In this document: positions 33,233-44,918 of the stretch, in pieces | How positions within the stretch are numbered: the first letter of the stretch is position 1 | Layout of the letters: every line of letters begins with the position of its first letter | From: Puccinia triticina | Lineage: Eukaryota; Basidiomycota; Pucciniomycetes; Pucciniales; Pucciniaceae | Assembly (NCBI RefSeq): GCF_026914185.1 | Contig: NC_070575.1 | Coordinates: 1 to 64,000, forward strand | DNA length: 64,000 nucleotides | Reading direction: 5' to 3' | The notes under the pieces: generated by a model | Told to the model about the DNA's origin: nothing | Databases searched by the model: none | The model's input: only the letters and a program-made list of their open reading frames with translations | Made by a program: the position numbers and the translations under genes

Positions 33233-34266
33233 GAGCATCCACCACCGTCTCTGTAAATTACCCGCTCGGTAAGGCATATTTACCGAGTATGTAAGCAATT
33301 TTCTACCCCCGTGCCCTCTTTAGGGCTCTTTAGCTAAATATTTGTTCGGTAAATCTTTAAGGCTCGCTAGATTTACCAACGGCTACAGAGCCTCTGTAAG
33401 ACCATTCTAGCGAGCCTGCCAACTGCCCTCGCCAAACCACAAGTACCCCCAGCACATGTACACAGCAGATAAATACATATGTACATGTCAGTAGCTCTCC
33501 ACCCCTCAACCGGTCATCATATTGATTGACCGGTCATCAATGGGATGACCGGTCATTGCTCAACCGGCCAGTCATCAGATAGGATTACCGGACATCAAAT
33601 TCAATAGACCGGACATCAATATGATGTCCGATCATTGATCAGATGACCCGTCATCTATAGGATGACTGGTCATGGATAGACTGGTCATCAGATAGCACAA
33701 CCAGTTATCGGGATGACCCGTCCTTGCAAGGATGACCAGTCATACGGTCCATCGATAGGATGACCTGTCCATTAACAGGATGACCGGTCCATCAACAGGA
33801 TGACCAGTCCATCGATAAAATGCCTGGTCGTCAATAGCATGGGCTGTCATCAATAATACGGCCGGACCATCAACGGTATGGCCGGTGCATCAATACAATG
33901 ACCGGTCATTCGATAAGATGACCGGACATTCAATTGTATGACCGGTCCATCAATGGGATGTCCGGTCATTGATGGTAGGACCGGACATCGATGGTATGAA
34001 CGGACATTGATGGTGTGTATGACCGGGGTTTCACATATGTACCGTATGTTGAGCTGGTCATTCTCTTGTGCTGTGCTACTTAACCAAGGGTATTTAAATA
34101 AGTACTTACATAGACATGAGGGTGCTGTTGGTGTCTTTAGCTAAATTTGTGTTACCTATTGAGCCGATAACGGCTGGCGAGGGTGGGTTTTTTCTTTAGC
34201 TAAGCAACCGAGCCTCGCGGGACTCGCTGGCTAGCTAAAGATTTACCTAGACGGTGGTGGATGCTC
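33233..34266. mobile_element. Element E: Harbinger-like element, TSD TTA, carrying satellite
   Basis: The ends are GAGCATCCACCACCGTCT and its inverse, flanked by TTA on both sides (33230-33232 and 34267-34269), the hallmark of PIF/Harbinger. The arms hold GGTAAAT and TTTAGCTAA inverted motifs. The centre, about 33505-34030, is a degenerate TGACCGGTCA satellite. At 1034 bp with no ORF it is non-autonomous. Its right end lies 297 bp upstream of the dienelactone hydrolase start codon. Confidence 0.85.
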
Positions 34267-34319
34267 TTAGGCACCGTTTGCCAGCGATAATAATATATAA
34301 ATCGTCGATGCAAACTCTA

Positions 34320-34363
34320 GTGACACCCCTGATCAAGTCTGGGTGGACTTGATCGGGTGTCAC
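34320..34363. promoter_or_regulatory. 44-bp hairpin upstream of the hydrolase gene
   Basis: GTGACACCCCTGATCAAGTC pairs with GACTTGATCGGGTGTCAC around TGGGTG, with one bulge. A TATA-like AATATATAAAT lies just upstream at 34290-34301. It could be a tiny foldback element or a regulatory palindrome; nothing in the sequence decides. Confidence 0.4.
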
Positions 34364-34565
34364 AGAGGATGTCATGCAAAAGCTGGGTCACAACATGCTG
34401 GCATGTTAACCTATTTACCTACGGTAAACCCCTGATTCCATTGTCAATTTGTCCCTGATTGATCAACACCAACGCACATATTTGTACATAGCCACCTGAT
34501 TGCTGCTCACATCCAGATTGTCCGACGGCCTTTGTTCCTCCGAGCAGCACTAATATCAACTCAGG

Positions 34566-35825
34566 ATGGCTTGTGGAGAACAATGCCTCAGTGGTACGAG
34601 TCTTCATACTGACCTCTTTCCATTCTTCATCTGATCGGAGTTTGATCTCGCGTGGGCCTGCCCTGTCTTCCCTTGCCAACAGTTTTCCTTCACGAAGGTA
34701 CGCTGGGGAAACCTACTCTGGGTATCGGCCTGATTTGCAATCGAATGAATTCCTGACAATGCTAGTTACTTTTTATTCCTCTGCGCGCTGATTTCAGGCA
34801 AACCCACTGGAGTTCTATCGAAAATCGATAACGTTGAGGTTTACATCGCGACTCCACCGGAACCGATCCCTCAGAAGGCAATCTTGATATTTCCGGATAT
34901 CTACGGAGTACATTTGAAAAACACCCAGTTGCTCGCTGACAGACTCGCAGCAGATCTCAATCTCCCCACCTACCTAATTGACACATTCTCAGGCGGTTGC
35001 GCACCTGAGCCGGGCACGCGCGATGGCTTTGTTTTAGCAGATTGGCTCAAAGATCATGGACCAGAAAAGGTGCTTCCAATCATTGAATGCGTGATGCAGC
35101 ATCTCACCCAAAGAGGAATCATCAAGTTTGCCGCCGTTGGTTATTGTTTTGGTACGCCTCATTTTCCCTAAAACGTAGTCTCGAGTGATACTGTTCCCCA
35201 AGTAACAAATATCGAGAGGCTCAACTCATGAATTCTCGTACAGGTGGGAAATATGTATTCATGGCGTCACAAAAGAACTGGATCCATGTGGGAGCTACAT
35301 CTCACCCCAGCTTGTTGCAAAATCCCGACGATATCAACAAGTTGCTTGAAACCAGTCAAGTTCCGCTATTAATCAACTCCTGCGAGACGTAAGTACATGG
35401 CTCTCTTTCCCTGCAGCAAGATGGAAGCATCTAATCAAAGATTTGTATTGAATCAAAGCGATCAACAATTCCCGGCGGAATTTCAGAAAAAAACGGATGA
35501 GATTTTGGGCGATGGCAAAGTAAGAAATTCAGCCCCTGATCTAGATTGATTCACACGCCGATTGATTCATCTTACCTCTACATTCTTGTTCATCAAGTAC
35601 AAGCCTGGTTACAAGCGGAACTATTATGCTGGTGCAACCCACGGTTTTGGTTGTCGAGCCGACTTGGTGAGGGTCTTGTTTTGCTGCAGCTGTTGTTAGA
35701 AATGTGCACAAATTGCTGACACTTTGTTTTTCCACGATTCTCAAAAACAGAGCAACCCTGCCGAAAAGGAGGCATTCGATAAAAGTTTTGTAGAAACTGT
35801 AAACTGGTTCAAAACTCACATCTGA
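34566..35825 (+). CDS. Dienelactone hydrolase family protein, 6 exons, 243 residues
   Basis: Exons: 34566-34593, 34798-35151, 35244-35388, 35459-35519, 35598-35666 and 35751-35825; all introns are GT-AG and all phases agree. The protein starts [14 protein letters not shown], and the alpha/beta-hydrolase fold follows. The expected Cys-Asp-His triad is present: C126 in VGYCFGGKY, D177 in SCETDQQFP and H211 in GATHGFG. Length matches the family (about 240-260). Bacterial members open dienelactone in chloroaromatic breakdown; fungal cytosolic homologues act as general carboxylic-ester or lactone hydrolases, and the real substrate here is unknown. The first exon is only 28 nt, and I chose this ATG because it alone gives a matching phase and the usual Cys-containing start. 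It is convergent with the permease. Confidence 0.92.
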
Positions 35826-36277
35826 GGTGATACATTCTTAGTTAAACGGCTTAAAAGTGTGAGGCATCACATAAACCTACTCGTTCATAAAATATTGTGG
35901 CTCTCTATATTCATCCGAGACCTGGCGACTCCCAGGCAGCCCAGTAGCAATTTGCCAAATTTGTAGACCAACAAAACAATTTTCAATCAGAGAACAGATT
36001 GGGCATGTTTTTGCATATGAATTGTTATGTTGATGAAAAGTTCATAAGAACATTTTTTGTGCTGATTTACAGTTTATTACATTTAGGGCAAAGAGATCAT
36101 GAAATGTACATCTACGAAGCGGGAGATATCCAAGTGGAAGATCACAGGCATGGTTTCCTCTTCTAGTTGTTCTATCTTCCAACGCCCTGCAATAATACTT
36201 GCAGGTAAAGGATGAAGCAAGAATAATATTCACAGCAGCTGCGCAGAAGGCATTCATGATTCAGATTCATGTTTTTG
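35826..36277. other. Intergenic region between convergent genes
   Basis: 452 bp shared by the 3' ends of the hydrolase and the permease. AT-rich, no ORF or repeat supported. Polyadenylation sites must lie here but no clear AATAAA is seen. Confidence 0.5.
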
Positions 36278-39200
36278 TCAATTGGGAAAAAGGAGGGAGC
36301 TTTGCCCGGTGAAAAAAAAAAAAAAAAAAGATAAACCCACCCAGTCAATGAATTTGCCCCACTTTGTAGTGGGTGCAACCGCTTTTTCTCTCTCCAGTGC
36401 ATCCATTTCGTCTAACTCGCGCGTTCCAGTGACAAAGTCCATGTGTTTGGGACTGACAAATTTGGTCCGCTTGGTAATTTTCCTATGAGATGGAAATCAA
36501 ATGAAAAGTCAGATCACTGCTTTGCGCCTCGACGTAATCACAGGCAGCCTGCAGCAGAAGAGTAGTGCATAAACTAACCAGTATAGGTAAAAACCCAAGA
36601 AAATTGGAAGGGTTAAATAAGCTGCTATAAAATCTGAAGTGGACCTGTTTTGCCATAAATTTAGCAGGGAAGCGTATCATTGAGTTTTTGTTTTGCTTTT
36701 AACTGTGGGTGAGTGTTCCATTAAAATTGTGAGGTCTGTGTCTTACCAGCCACCTTTCAAAAAGGTCTCGAAGCCGCTCATTAACATAATCAGAGTGAGC
36801 ATAGTCACCCCGATCCACGAAGCATATGGTTGAAATGGTGCTTTATAATGCAATGTATCTCGACTGTAACCCTGGACCTTCATCCCGTGATAAAAAAAGA
36901 GGTAGGACTAGCAAAGCGGGCGGGCATGCAATAGTTTCGTTAGATGACTTGCAAGCTGGTCCAATGAAGTATCGGGAGAGAAGTGGTACGTACAACTAAG
37001 ACTGCCCACCACGTCAAGAGACCAGTCATGGCTGATAGGTTCTGAAACCATTGGAAGGCAAGACTAGCTTTGTTGTTTAGGCACATATAGGAGAGACCAG
37101 CCGCGCTACATGTTGCCAATAACGCCCACATGGGCAGTCCAGAATCATTGCACTTGGAGAAGATTCGAGGAGCCATTCCATCTTTGGAAAGGCCGAACAA
37201 CACTCGACTGCCACCGTCTACAAATGGGTAAGCAAGGGTCAGTGTCTCAGCTGATCTTATAATGGAAATTGACTGGACCGACAAAGTTTGGAGCTTGCGG
37301 CCGAAATCGCCGATAACAGAATGACCACGTTGATCATGTCAGGAAGCACCGTGATTCCAGCACTTTTGATTGCAATTACGAAGGGCGAAGAGCTAGCATC
37401 ACCAGTGCCGCCCAAAAGCTCCGGGGATGAAGATGGGACCAAGAGACCGACTACAAGTGTGCTTCCCAGATAGAAGACCAAGATTCTGATGAGGAATAAA
37501 GAAAATCGGAGTAGAAATAATCAGTGATTTGGACACGAAGTAAGTGCAATGCGCAGGCGTGTAAGAGTTGCGAACCGGTAAAATACTCTCTCAATTGCTT
37601 TGGGCACAGTTTTACGAGGGTTCGCGGCTTCACCAGCTGTGATTGCAACCATTTCGGTGCCCATGTAAGAGTAACTTGCTTGGATAAATACAGTCCTGCT
37701 CAGAAATTGTAATGAGTTCGCAGATCATTCACCCATGCGACAAATCATTGAGCAGACTCACCAAAAAGCTAGGAACCTGCCGGTAGCACCTGGTATTCCA
37801 TGTAGTTGGTTAAATGGTCCGGGATTCATGAAATTACTAGATATAACAAAGGGTTTCGAATGATATTTGAGAGGGCGTTAATGACTGCCAACCAATCCCG
37901 CGTACCTTCTATCGCAAGAAAAAGCTTACCGAAGTCCAATTCTGTCGTGAGTGGGTGTTCCGCCTGTCGATGAATAGATAAGTTAGTTGCGCACACTGAG
38001 CGCGTCACATGAAGTTAATTCGTACCTAAATCAATAACTATTCCCACAATGATCAGGACAACTACAGCTACCACTTTTACCGCGGCTGATGACAGACCGC
38101 AAAAAATAAGATGCGGAGATGTGTGCGATTAGTCCCTCGATTCATCCAGACAGGAATTGAAGATATCGACTCCTACTCACCGAACGCGAATTCTGTCTGT
38201 GATGAGGAGAGAAGGGATCCTGTTTAGTCTAACAGACGTGCGCGCAGAAGAGTTGATGGTATAGGATAATAGGGCTCACCTCTCCGTACCATCTCACCCC
38301 GAGGAAGTTGATGGCGCATCCAAGCACAATGAACTTTAAAAGCAAGCATGATGTTAAGACAAACAAGACCAATTTGGCTGATCTGATAGAACTTCGAACC
38401 GCATACCAATGTCACCCAAAGTGCCTTATTCACGGGAGCTTTCCAATATTCAACCACGATAGCCGCTGCAATAACCTCACTCGGCACGGCGATGGTCATG
38501 GAATACCTGTGTTAAAAAGTGCATTGAAAATCGCAAGACCTTATTAGCCTGACTCTCCTCAGATGATATTGATCAAGTCCGGAATAATTTACCAGTAATT
38601 CCAGCCAACTTGATGGGAGAAAATATCATAATGAAATATGATTAATTCAGTTTTCCGGGCTCAAATGGGTCACTAACTAGAACTTACCAGCAAAGCCCAG
38701 TGCTGGGTCCACGAAGCGACATGGGTAGTGAGTAAATGACCCAGAGACCGGGAACATTGTCACCATCTCTCCCTAAATTACAGCAAACGGATGGGTGAAT
38801 AACTGATTTTTTTTCCAGTGAGCAAGTATTTTCAACCAACCAAAGCTATGGTCATAGCGTAGACAACCAATCCCCTGCGCCAATGAAAGGAAATCAGTTT
38901 CTTTTGTACCTTGGGTCGAGCATTTTTTGTGTTGTGGTTGAATCTATTTATCTTCTCTTGACTCACATCACCAAGTAACCAAACACCAGGCCAACAGGAC
39001 CACCTTTGTTAAGAGCCTCTCCCATACCCAAGAACAGTCCGGTTCCTGTAGATTTTGTCCGGAAAAACATGTTAGAACAGCCATGGTAGTAAGAAGTGTT
39101 ATTGAAAACCTCCAAATTGGGATGAAATCAAATATTTATAGGGAGAGACTCGCCAATAGTTCCACCAATTGCGATCATGCTAATATGACGCTGCTCGAGA

Positions 39201-39361
39201 GCCCGGTGGACGGTGTTCTCGCCAATCGCAACATCCCCGGCAGTAGACGCTACGGCGTTTACTTCCTTCGTCTCGTAAAACCCATGGTCCGCATGCTTTT
39301 TCATTTCGGCTTCGGCGTAGGAAGTCCCCCGATGCTGAAAGCCTTTATGCTCGGAATCCAT
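36278..39361 (-). CDS. Amino-acid permease (AAT/YAT family), 17 exons, possible frameshift in exon 4
   Basis: Exons (minus): 39361-39154, 39045-38967, 38874-38841, 38772-38689, 38608-38593, 38506-38407, 38333-38280, 38196-38181, 38085-38026, 37963-37930, 37836-37762, 37695-37576, 37485-37283, 37217-36994, 36907-36747, 36644-36579 and 36482-36278. Family motifs are in order: [19 protein letters not shown] in the first membrane helix, [76 protein letters not shown] and ALWVTL. About 12 membrane segments are expected; it would import amino acids across the plasma membrane, as known for rust AAT transporters. The exons total 1739 nt, one short of a multiple of three; the missing base falls in exon 4 (DPALGFA region), so as written it is frameshifted. 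All other junction phases agree. Confidence 0.88.
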
Positions 39362-40266
39362 GGTCGGGTGCTTTTTGGACAGTGGTAAGTTTAAGAATTA
39401 TGGTTCACCAAGTATGAGGGGCGTACAGGCCCTTTGCAAGCGGTGTGTGGATGAGTTGGAAAGATGAAGGTAACAAGTAGCTTGATCTGAATACTTTACT
39501 TATAAGTAAGGATCCTGGCTAGGGACACAGGGACTCTTGTTTTATCAGCGACAACAACGATAACGATAGGCAGAAAACGGGACTTGTACACCTAAGCGAT
39601 GCATACACCTTCCTTTCGATCCGGTGTGAATACGATGTATTTCTCCATGATTCATGTTTGATAAACAGACGCTCGAGCCGAGGAGACTATAGGCTCGGTA
39701 CCTCTAGAGATAAGGATTGATACAGGCGAAACCCCTCCGGGCATCCTAGCTTCTGTACGCGACCCTTATCGAGACCGATGTGTCACTTTGTTTAAGAGCG
39801 AAGCCTCGACCGAACCTCTTTAGAGGTTTCAAACATTCAAAGTCTTCGGGTTGGCTTTTTATACGCAATGACGTAGATCCGCAAAAAGATATGTATACGT
39901 ACACTGGAGCTGAAACGACCGAGAAATTGTCTGCTCATGATAAATTTGCACGATAGATAAATACATATATGTACACATTTTATGCGAAACAATATGGGAC
40001 TTCAACTTGAAACAAGTCCCACAGCCATATTTTGAATCCCCTACGTCCTACCAGGTCTTACCTTGGAAAAGCAAAGAGTGAATTGCCTGTGATCTGCACG
40101 TTGACGATCGGTGACTGCACATCCGCCAAATTTCTCCGAGATCACAGCCGTTTGACGACACGAGATGTATGTACCTGTGGGACTATCCGACAACATGCAA
40201 AGCCGTCGCCCAACCACATGTCATTGTTATCTCCCAAGCCGTCGCAGTTGCAAACAAGCAACTGTA
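39362..40266. promoter_or_regulatory. Upstream region of the permease gene
   Basis: No ORF supported. Several short self-complementary stretches occur, for example AACCTCTTTAGAGGTT at 39816-39831 and CTCTAGAG at 39701-39708. These are candidate regulatory sites only by symmetry. 40000-40260 shows nothing recognisable. Confidence 0.35.
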
Positions 40267-40642
40267 CACCACGGGTGCAACAAAATATTTTGAAAACCAG
40301 TTTGATTGGTTTTCAGAATATTTTTTTTAATTGAGTCCGGACATCCTGAAGAACAAGTTGGACTAACCATTTTCAGATATTTTTAAAATATTTCTGGAAC
40401 CACCTGAGGTGGTTTTAAAAAGATTTTGGAAACCATTTTGGTTTGAAAAGTATTTCCAGAACCATTTGAAATGGTTTTTGAAACCATTTGGATGCTCCTT
40501 CTCTCACGGCACGGTTGTTGGGACCTTTTGGGCAACGGAATTTGTCCACAAACCAGATTCAGACCAATTTGGTTCTGACAATCACTATCCAATCAATTTG
40601 GTTTTGACAACCATCCCAAAAGCTTTTGGTGCACCCGTGGTG
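40267..40642. mobile_element. 376-bp MITE with TA target duplication
   Basis: The inverted ends are CACCACGGGTGCAACAAAA and TTTTGGTGCACCCGTGGTG, with TA on each side (40265-40266 and 40643-40644), as for Tc1/mariner. The interior repeats ACCATTTGAAATGGTTT-like phrases several times (40410-40490), making it strongly self-complementary. No ORF. Confidence 0.72.
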
Positions 40643-40697
40643 TAGCACCTGCAACCAGCAGTGGTGGTAGCACTTAGTCTTCATGGTTGGTCTACAC

Positions 40698-40889
40698 CAG
40701 GACCCTGGCAACCCCCTATGAATGGGCGGCACCAAAATGTATGAATTTCCCGGCGAAAAATGTATGAAAATTTTGGAAATCCTGCGAGGGTACGCACAAA
40801 CGTGTATGAATGGGCTCTGCAAATGTATGAATTTTTGCAAATTTCCAGATTTTTGGTGCCGCCCATTTATAGGGGGTTGCCAGGGTCCT
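40698..40889. mobile_element. 192-bp foldback MITE, TSD TCTACACC
   Basis: Inverted repeats of about 45 bp start AGGACCCTGGCAACCCCCTA; the two arms differ by a few bases. TCTACACC is duplicated at 40690-40697 and 40890-40897. An 8-bp TSD fits hAT. The interior has ATGTATGAA three or more times. A truncated relative is at 6071-6225. Confidence 0.88.
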
Positions 40890-40897
40890 TCTACACC

Positions 40898-43800
40898 ACC
40901 CGGCCACAAAATTCAATTGGCAACCATTGGTCCAGCCCTCAGCTTGTCTTACCGCGGGGCACCAGGGGGAACAGCTTGACTTGAAGATTAGGAGCTTGGC
41001 GGGGCAAAGCTTACCCCAACCTTTTTTTGCCATCATTTTCCCAATATGCATTCCGATGTCAGCTGGACAATTGGGTTGGTATCAGGCATTGTCCTTTGTT
41101 TTTCTACATAAATTGGACAATTTTTGTCACAAAAGGGAAGCTGCACCAAAGTACTTCTCCTTTATTCATCCAGAAACTAGGCTACTAGCTAAGAGATCTT
41201 GTTAGCAAGAAACAAAAAACCTGGTATGTACATAAATAAATGTTGGTGGAAGAAATTGTAGATGAATTTGAAGTAATATGGAAAATTGTAATGGTGAGGA
41301 GACTTGTTTCAAACCAAAACAAGCCCTCTTTGCCCAAGGGACTTATATACAACACCCTAGGACCGCAGGAATTCTCAGATGCAGAGATATTTCCAAGTTT
41401 TGGTGGTGCTCAAGTTCAACCTCAACCTTGGGCACCCAAAACGCAAGCTTATCAAATAATTCAAGATAGATCATCATATTCTATGTTAAAACTGGTTTTC
41501 CTATGATAGAAATTCAGACTGTGTCTCCTCCTTCTTGCAATTAAGAGCTATTTTGTTTTTCAAAAAGGTCAAGTATTTCAAAATGTGACCAGATCACACA
41601 ATAAATGCCCAAGTGTGATCACCAGAAGAACTGCAGTTCCATTATGAGGCTTGGAAAAACAACACCCACGGTTTGGCCAATAACTCTGGCACCATCTACA
41701 AATTTGCAATTTGAATTTTGCACAGCCTTGTTTTGTGCTTCCGCCATTTCTATGAGAAATTGCAAATCTGATTTATTTGGACATATTAGGGGGTATCAAA
41801 TATGAGAAATCCACAATTAGAAACCAGTCAATTAGCCAAAAATGAAATTTGTCACCAGTGGTTCCCAAAATGGAGTAGAAGAAGGACCAGCATGTTTTAA
41901 AAATGGTGGGTTTTTTCAAACCCGTCAATAACATAATGGTGGATTTTGTCATATTTGATACCCCCTATTATGTAGTTTTACAATTTTGTGGTTTTGCAAT
42001 TATGGTGTTCAAAGTTGGTTTGCATAATTTTATGCATGCATTAGAATCCTTAATTACGTCGACGACTACTTTTTTTGCGCAGCATTTCCCCATGTAAGGT
42101 TTCAAAATACTGTGCAATAAAAGTAGTTATTAACGTAACAAAAGATTCTTAAACAGAGACACTGCCAGGGAGGACGATAATCACGTACCGGCTGAATTCT
42201 GACAGCACCCCCCTTTTTATATTCGTTGCCCAGGACATACCCCACCCCAGCTATTACTCACTTGCACAAGCGGTACAATAGCATTTCCAAATGCAGTTCC
42301 CGACCATTTGGAAATCACAATGGAACACCGCATATGGAAAAATAGATGTTTCACACTTTGCCGTCTTTTCCGGCACCAACACCATTATAACACGGTCTCA
42401 CTGTCCTAACTCGGTTTGAACGTCACCCCAAATATCCTTTTGCATCTGGTTTCTCGGTTACCCACTCCCCGAGCCACTTCCTAATTATTTCCATCGACGT
42501 CTGCACCTGTTCTAACTCGGTTCGAATGTCTTCTCCAATAGCCTTTTGCGACCGATTTCGTGGTTACCCATTATCCAAGCCAGTGCCCAATTCTTCACAT
42601 TGACTTCCTGATGGCACGATATCCCAGAAATGGCGCCCAATTCCGTTGCTACAATGCAACACCCCATCCAAAAATAGCACACTGCCTGCAAAGTAGGACA
42701 ATTCACTTCGTATACCGCCTCCCAAACACATCAGCAACACAACCCGTTTCGGCAATAGATACAACAGCCAATATCGGCCCCGCGTCCGCAACATCCGGGA
42801 ACTCATCCAAATTAGTATATTGCACACGTGTCGACGGCCACGTAGACCGGATTCAACCATTTTGGCCTATTATTTCCATCAACAATCACAGTTCATGGAA
42901 ATAATACTTTGCCACCCACTTCCACTATGTACTAAACTCAAAAAATGCAAGTAAACTAACAGCGGCCACAGCGGCTCGTCTGTTCATAAGTAGCGCACCG
43001 GGAAATTCTATTTTTCCACTCCTCAACACCCCCCTTACTCATCCAAACACCGCCCTCCCGCTTCTGTTTCATCATGTCCACCACATTGCCAGATGCCCAG
43101 CAAACTTTGTTGATTGCTGTTAGTGCAAACTGCGAGTGGCGCGAGTTTGGCCCAGAATTAACAAACAGCCTCAACTCTACCAAGCGGGACCATCTTATCG
43201 CTTGTGTTTCAGCAGCACATTTTGCCAGACTTGTACGCAATATTGTTGGCAACAAATAATTTGGTCCTGTTACTCGCTATAATTACCGACTGGAATTTCC
43301 CTGCGGTACACTGCCTCACATGTACATGACAGTGAACTTGAGTTGTTGTAAATCCTTTAATATTCCCCAATGTAGGTCCTGCAGGAAACAACAACAATGC
43401 GCTGATTACTCAATAATGTGACTTAAGCTGAAATCCATAGCTCTGCGCCGACCCAGTGGATCCGCACCCCCTTCCAACCATTAAGCAGGTCCGAATCTGC
43501 AAACAGGTTGGGCACAACCACCCGTCTCACAGTTCATGTCGAGGAATGGATAAAACTTTACCTAGATGCTGCTGCCACTGTACATGAGTTCATTGATCCG
43601 GATTCACCCTAAGGATAGTCGCATGACCGATCCCTTCTCCAAGTCACACTCCTAAATTGCCTTACCAAAACGGTTACATTATATTCCGCTGTTAAATATG
43701 GTTCAACAATGTATTGAAGAGACTGATTTTGTTCTGTGCCATAAATGCTCTTACCAAGGATTTTTAGTAATATAAACAAATGGAGTTATTATTTTCTACA

Positions 43801-44918
43801 TGTATTCCTGAGGACACCGTCGCGCAGCATTTCCCGCTTTGAAGGTGTGATGCTCTGCCATAACGTGGACACTGTGGTTAAGCCTTTCTTTCCGCGTTTC
43901 ATAATCACCCATAATATCTCTACAGATGCAGTTGCATTGCGACATACTTTCTACACCCACAGTGTCTCTCTACGCGGATCATTTTGCCCGTCCCAACTCC
44001 ATGGCTCGCAGGGACATGAGCTGGGTCCCAAAATCAGCAAATACCTGCTGTGTGAGGCGACTCCACACTTGCAAATACATATTAGTTTTGGGCTGGGATA
44101 CGTCCCACATAAAGCACAATTCAACACACCCAGCTCAAATTAAAAGTTTACGGAGAGCAAAGAGTTCACCAGCACAAATTTCACCTCATCAATCAATCCA
44201 CTGTCAATTGATCTTCTCCAAGAAACCACCTCTCAGTCTTCTTCTATTTGTTATTATTGTCTCATATTCCACTTTTCCATCTACAATAATATTCTATCTG
44301 CTTCAGGGTTGGTTCATATATTTTATCACTTTATTTTCCTCTTGTTGATTTTGATTCCCAGATGTTTGTTTCAGTTCTGGTCTTAATTCTTCAGTCATCA
44401 AGTCAACTGTCTTTTGACAAGTTACTCACAATGTGGTTGAATCCATGTCCTGTTCAAGATTCTTCCCTCTGCCCATTCATCCATCTTTGTACTATTTGTG
44501 CTCCCTTACCGCTGTGGTGCTCCATTGGCGTGACAATGCCAAAAGCACATTGTAGAGGTATTGGGACAGCATAGATACAGCTATCATTCATTATAAGAGG
44601 AGGAAGTTATATATAATACAAGCAGTGTATGTGTTGATGGGAGGAATGGATTCATTACAGACGGATGGATGAGGGATAATGTTAGCACAGACGGAACGGC
44701 AGACTAGGATCATGTAGGATGGACGGCGTGATCAGGGATGGAATGGAGGACCATGACTAGGTAGGATGGCAGGGAGGTGGAAGGATGTTATCAATAGAAG
44801 AGGTGGAAGGTATTGGGAGCACAGGTCTCAACCAGGAATGGAAGGGAGGATGGTGTGGTGTATCAAGTAAGGCAGTGTTATAAGGGTATATTACTTGTAT
44901 AAGGGTATATTATCTTTA
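40898..44918. other. 4 kb without a recognisable gene
   Basis: Frames of up to 140 codons occur on both strands but overlap each other and match no family I know. At 42407-42508 and 42512-42613 lies a diverged tandem duplication (TAACTCGGTT(T/C)GAA ... CCTTTTGC ... CGGTTACCCA). Its minus frame gives related peptides such as NVKNWALAWIMGNHE, so it may be a decayed coding repeat. 44500-44530 contains a fragment related to the solo LTR at 29400. 44600-44900 is rich in GGATGG. Confidence 0.4.
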
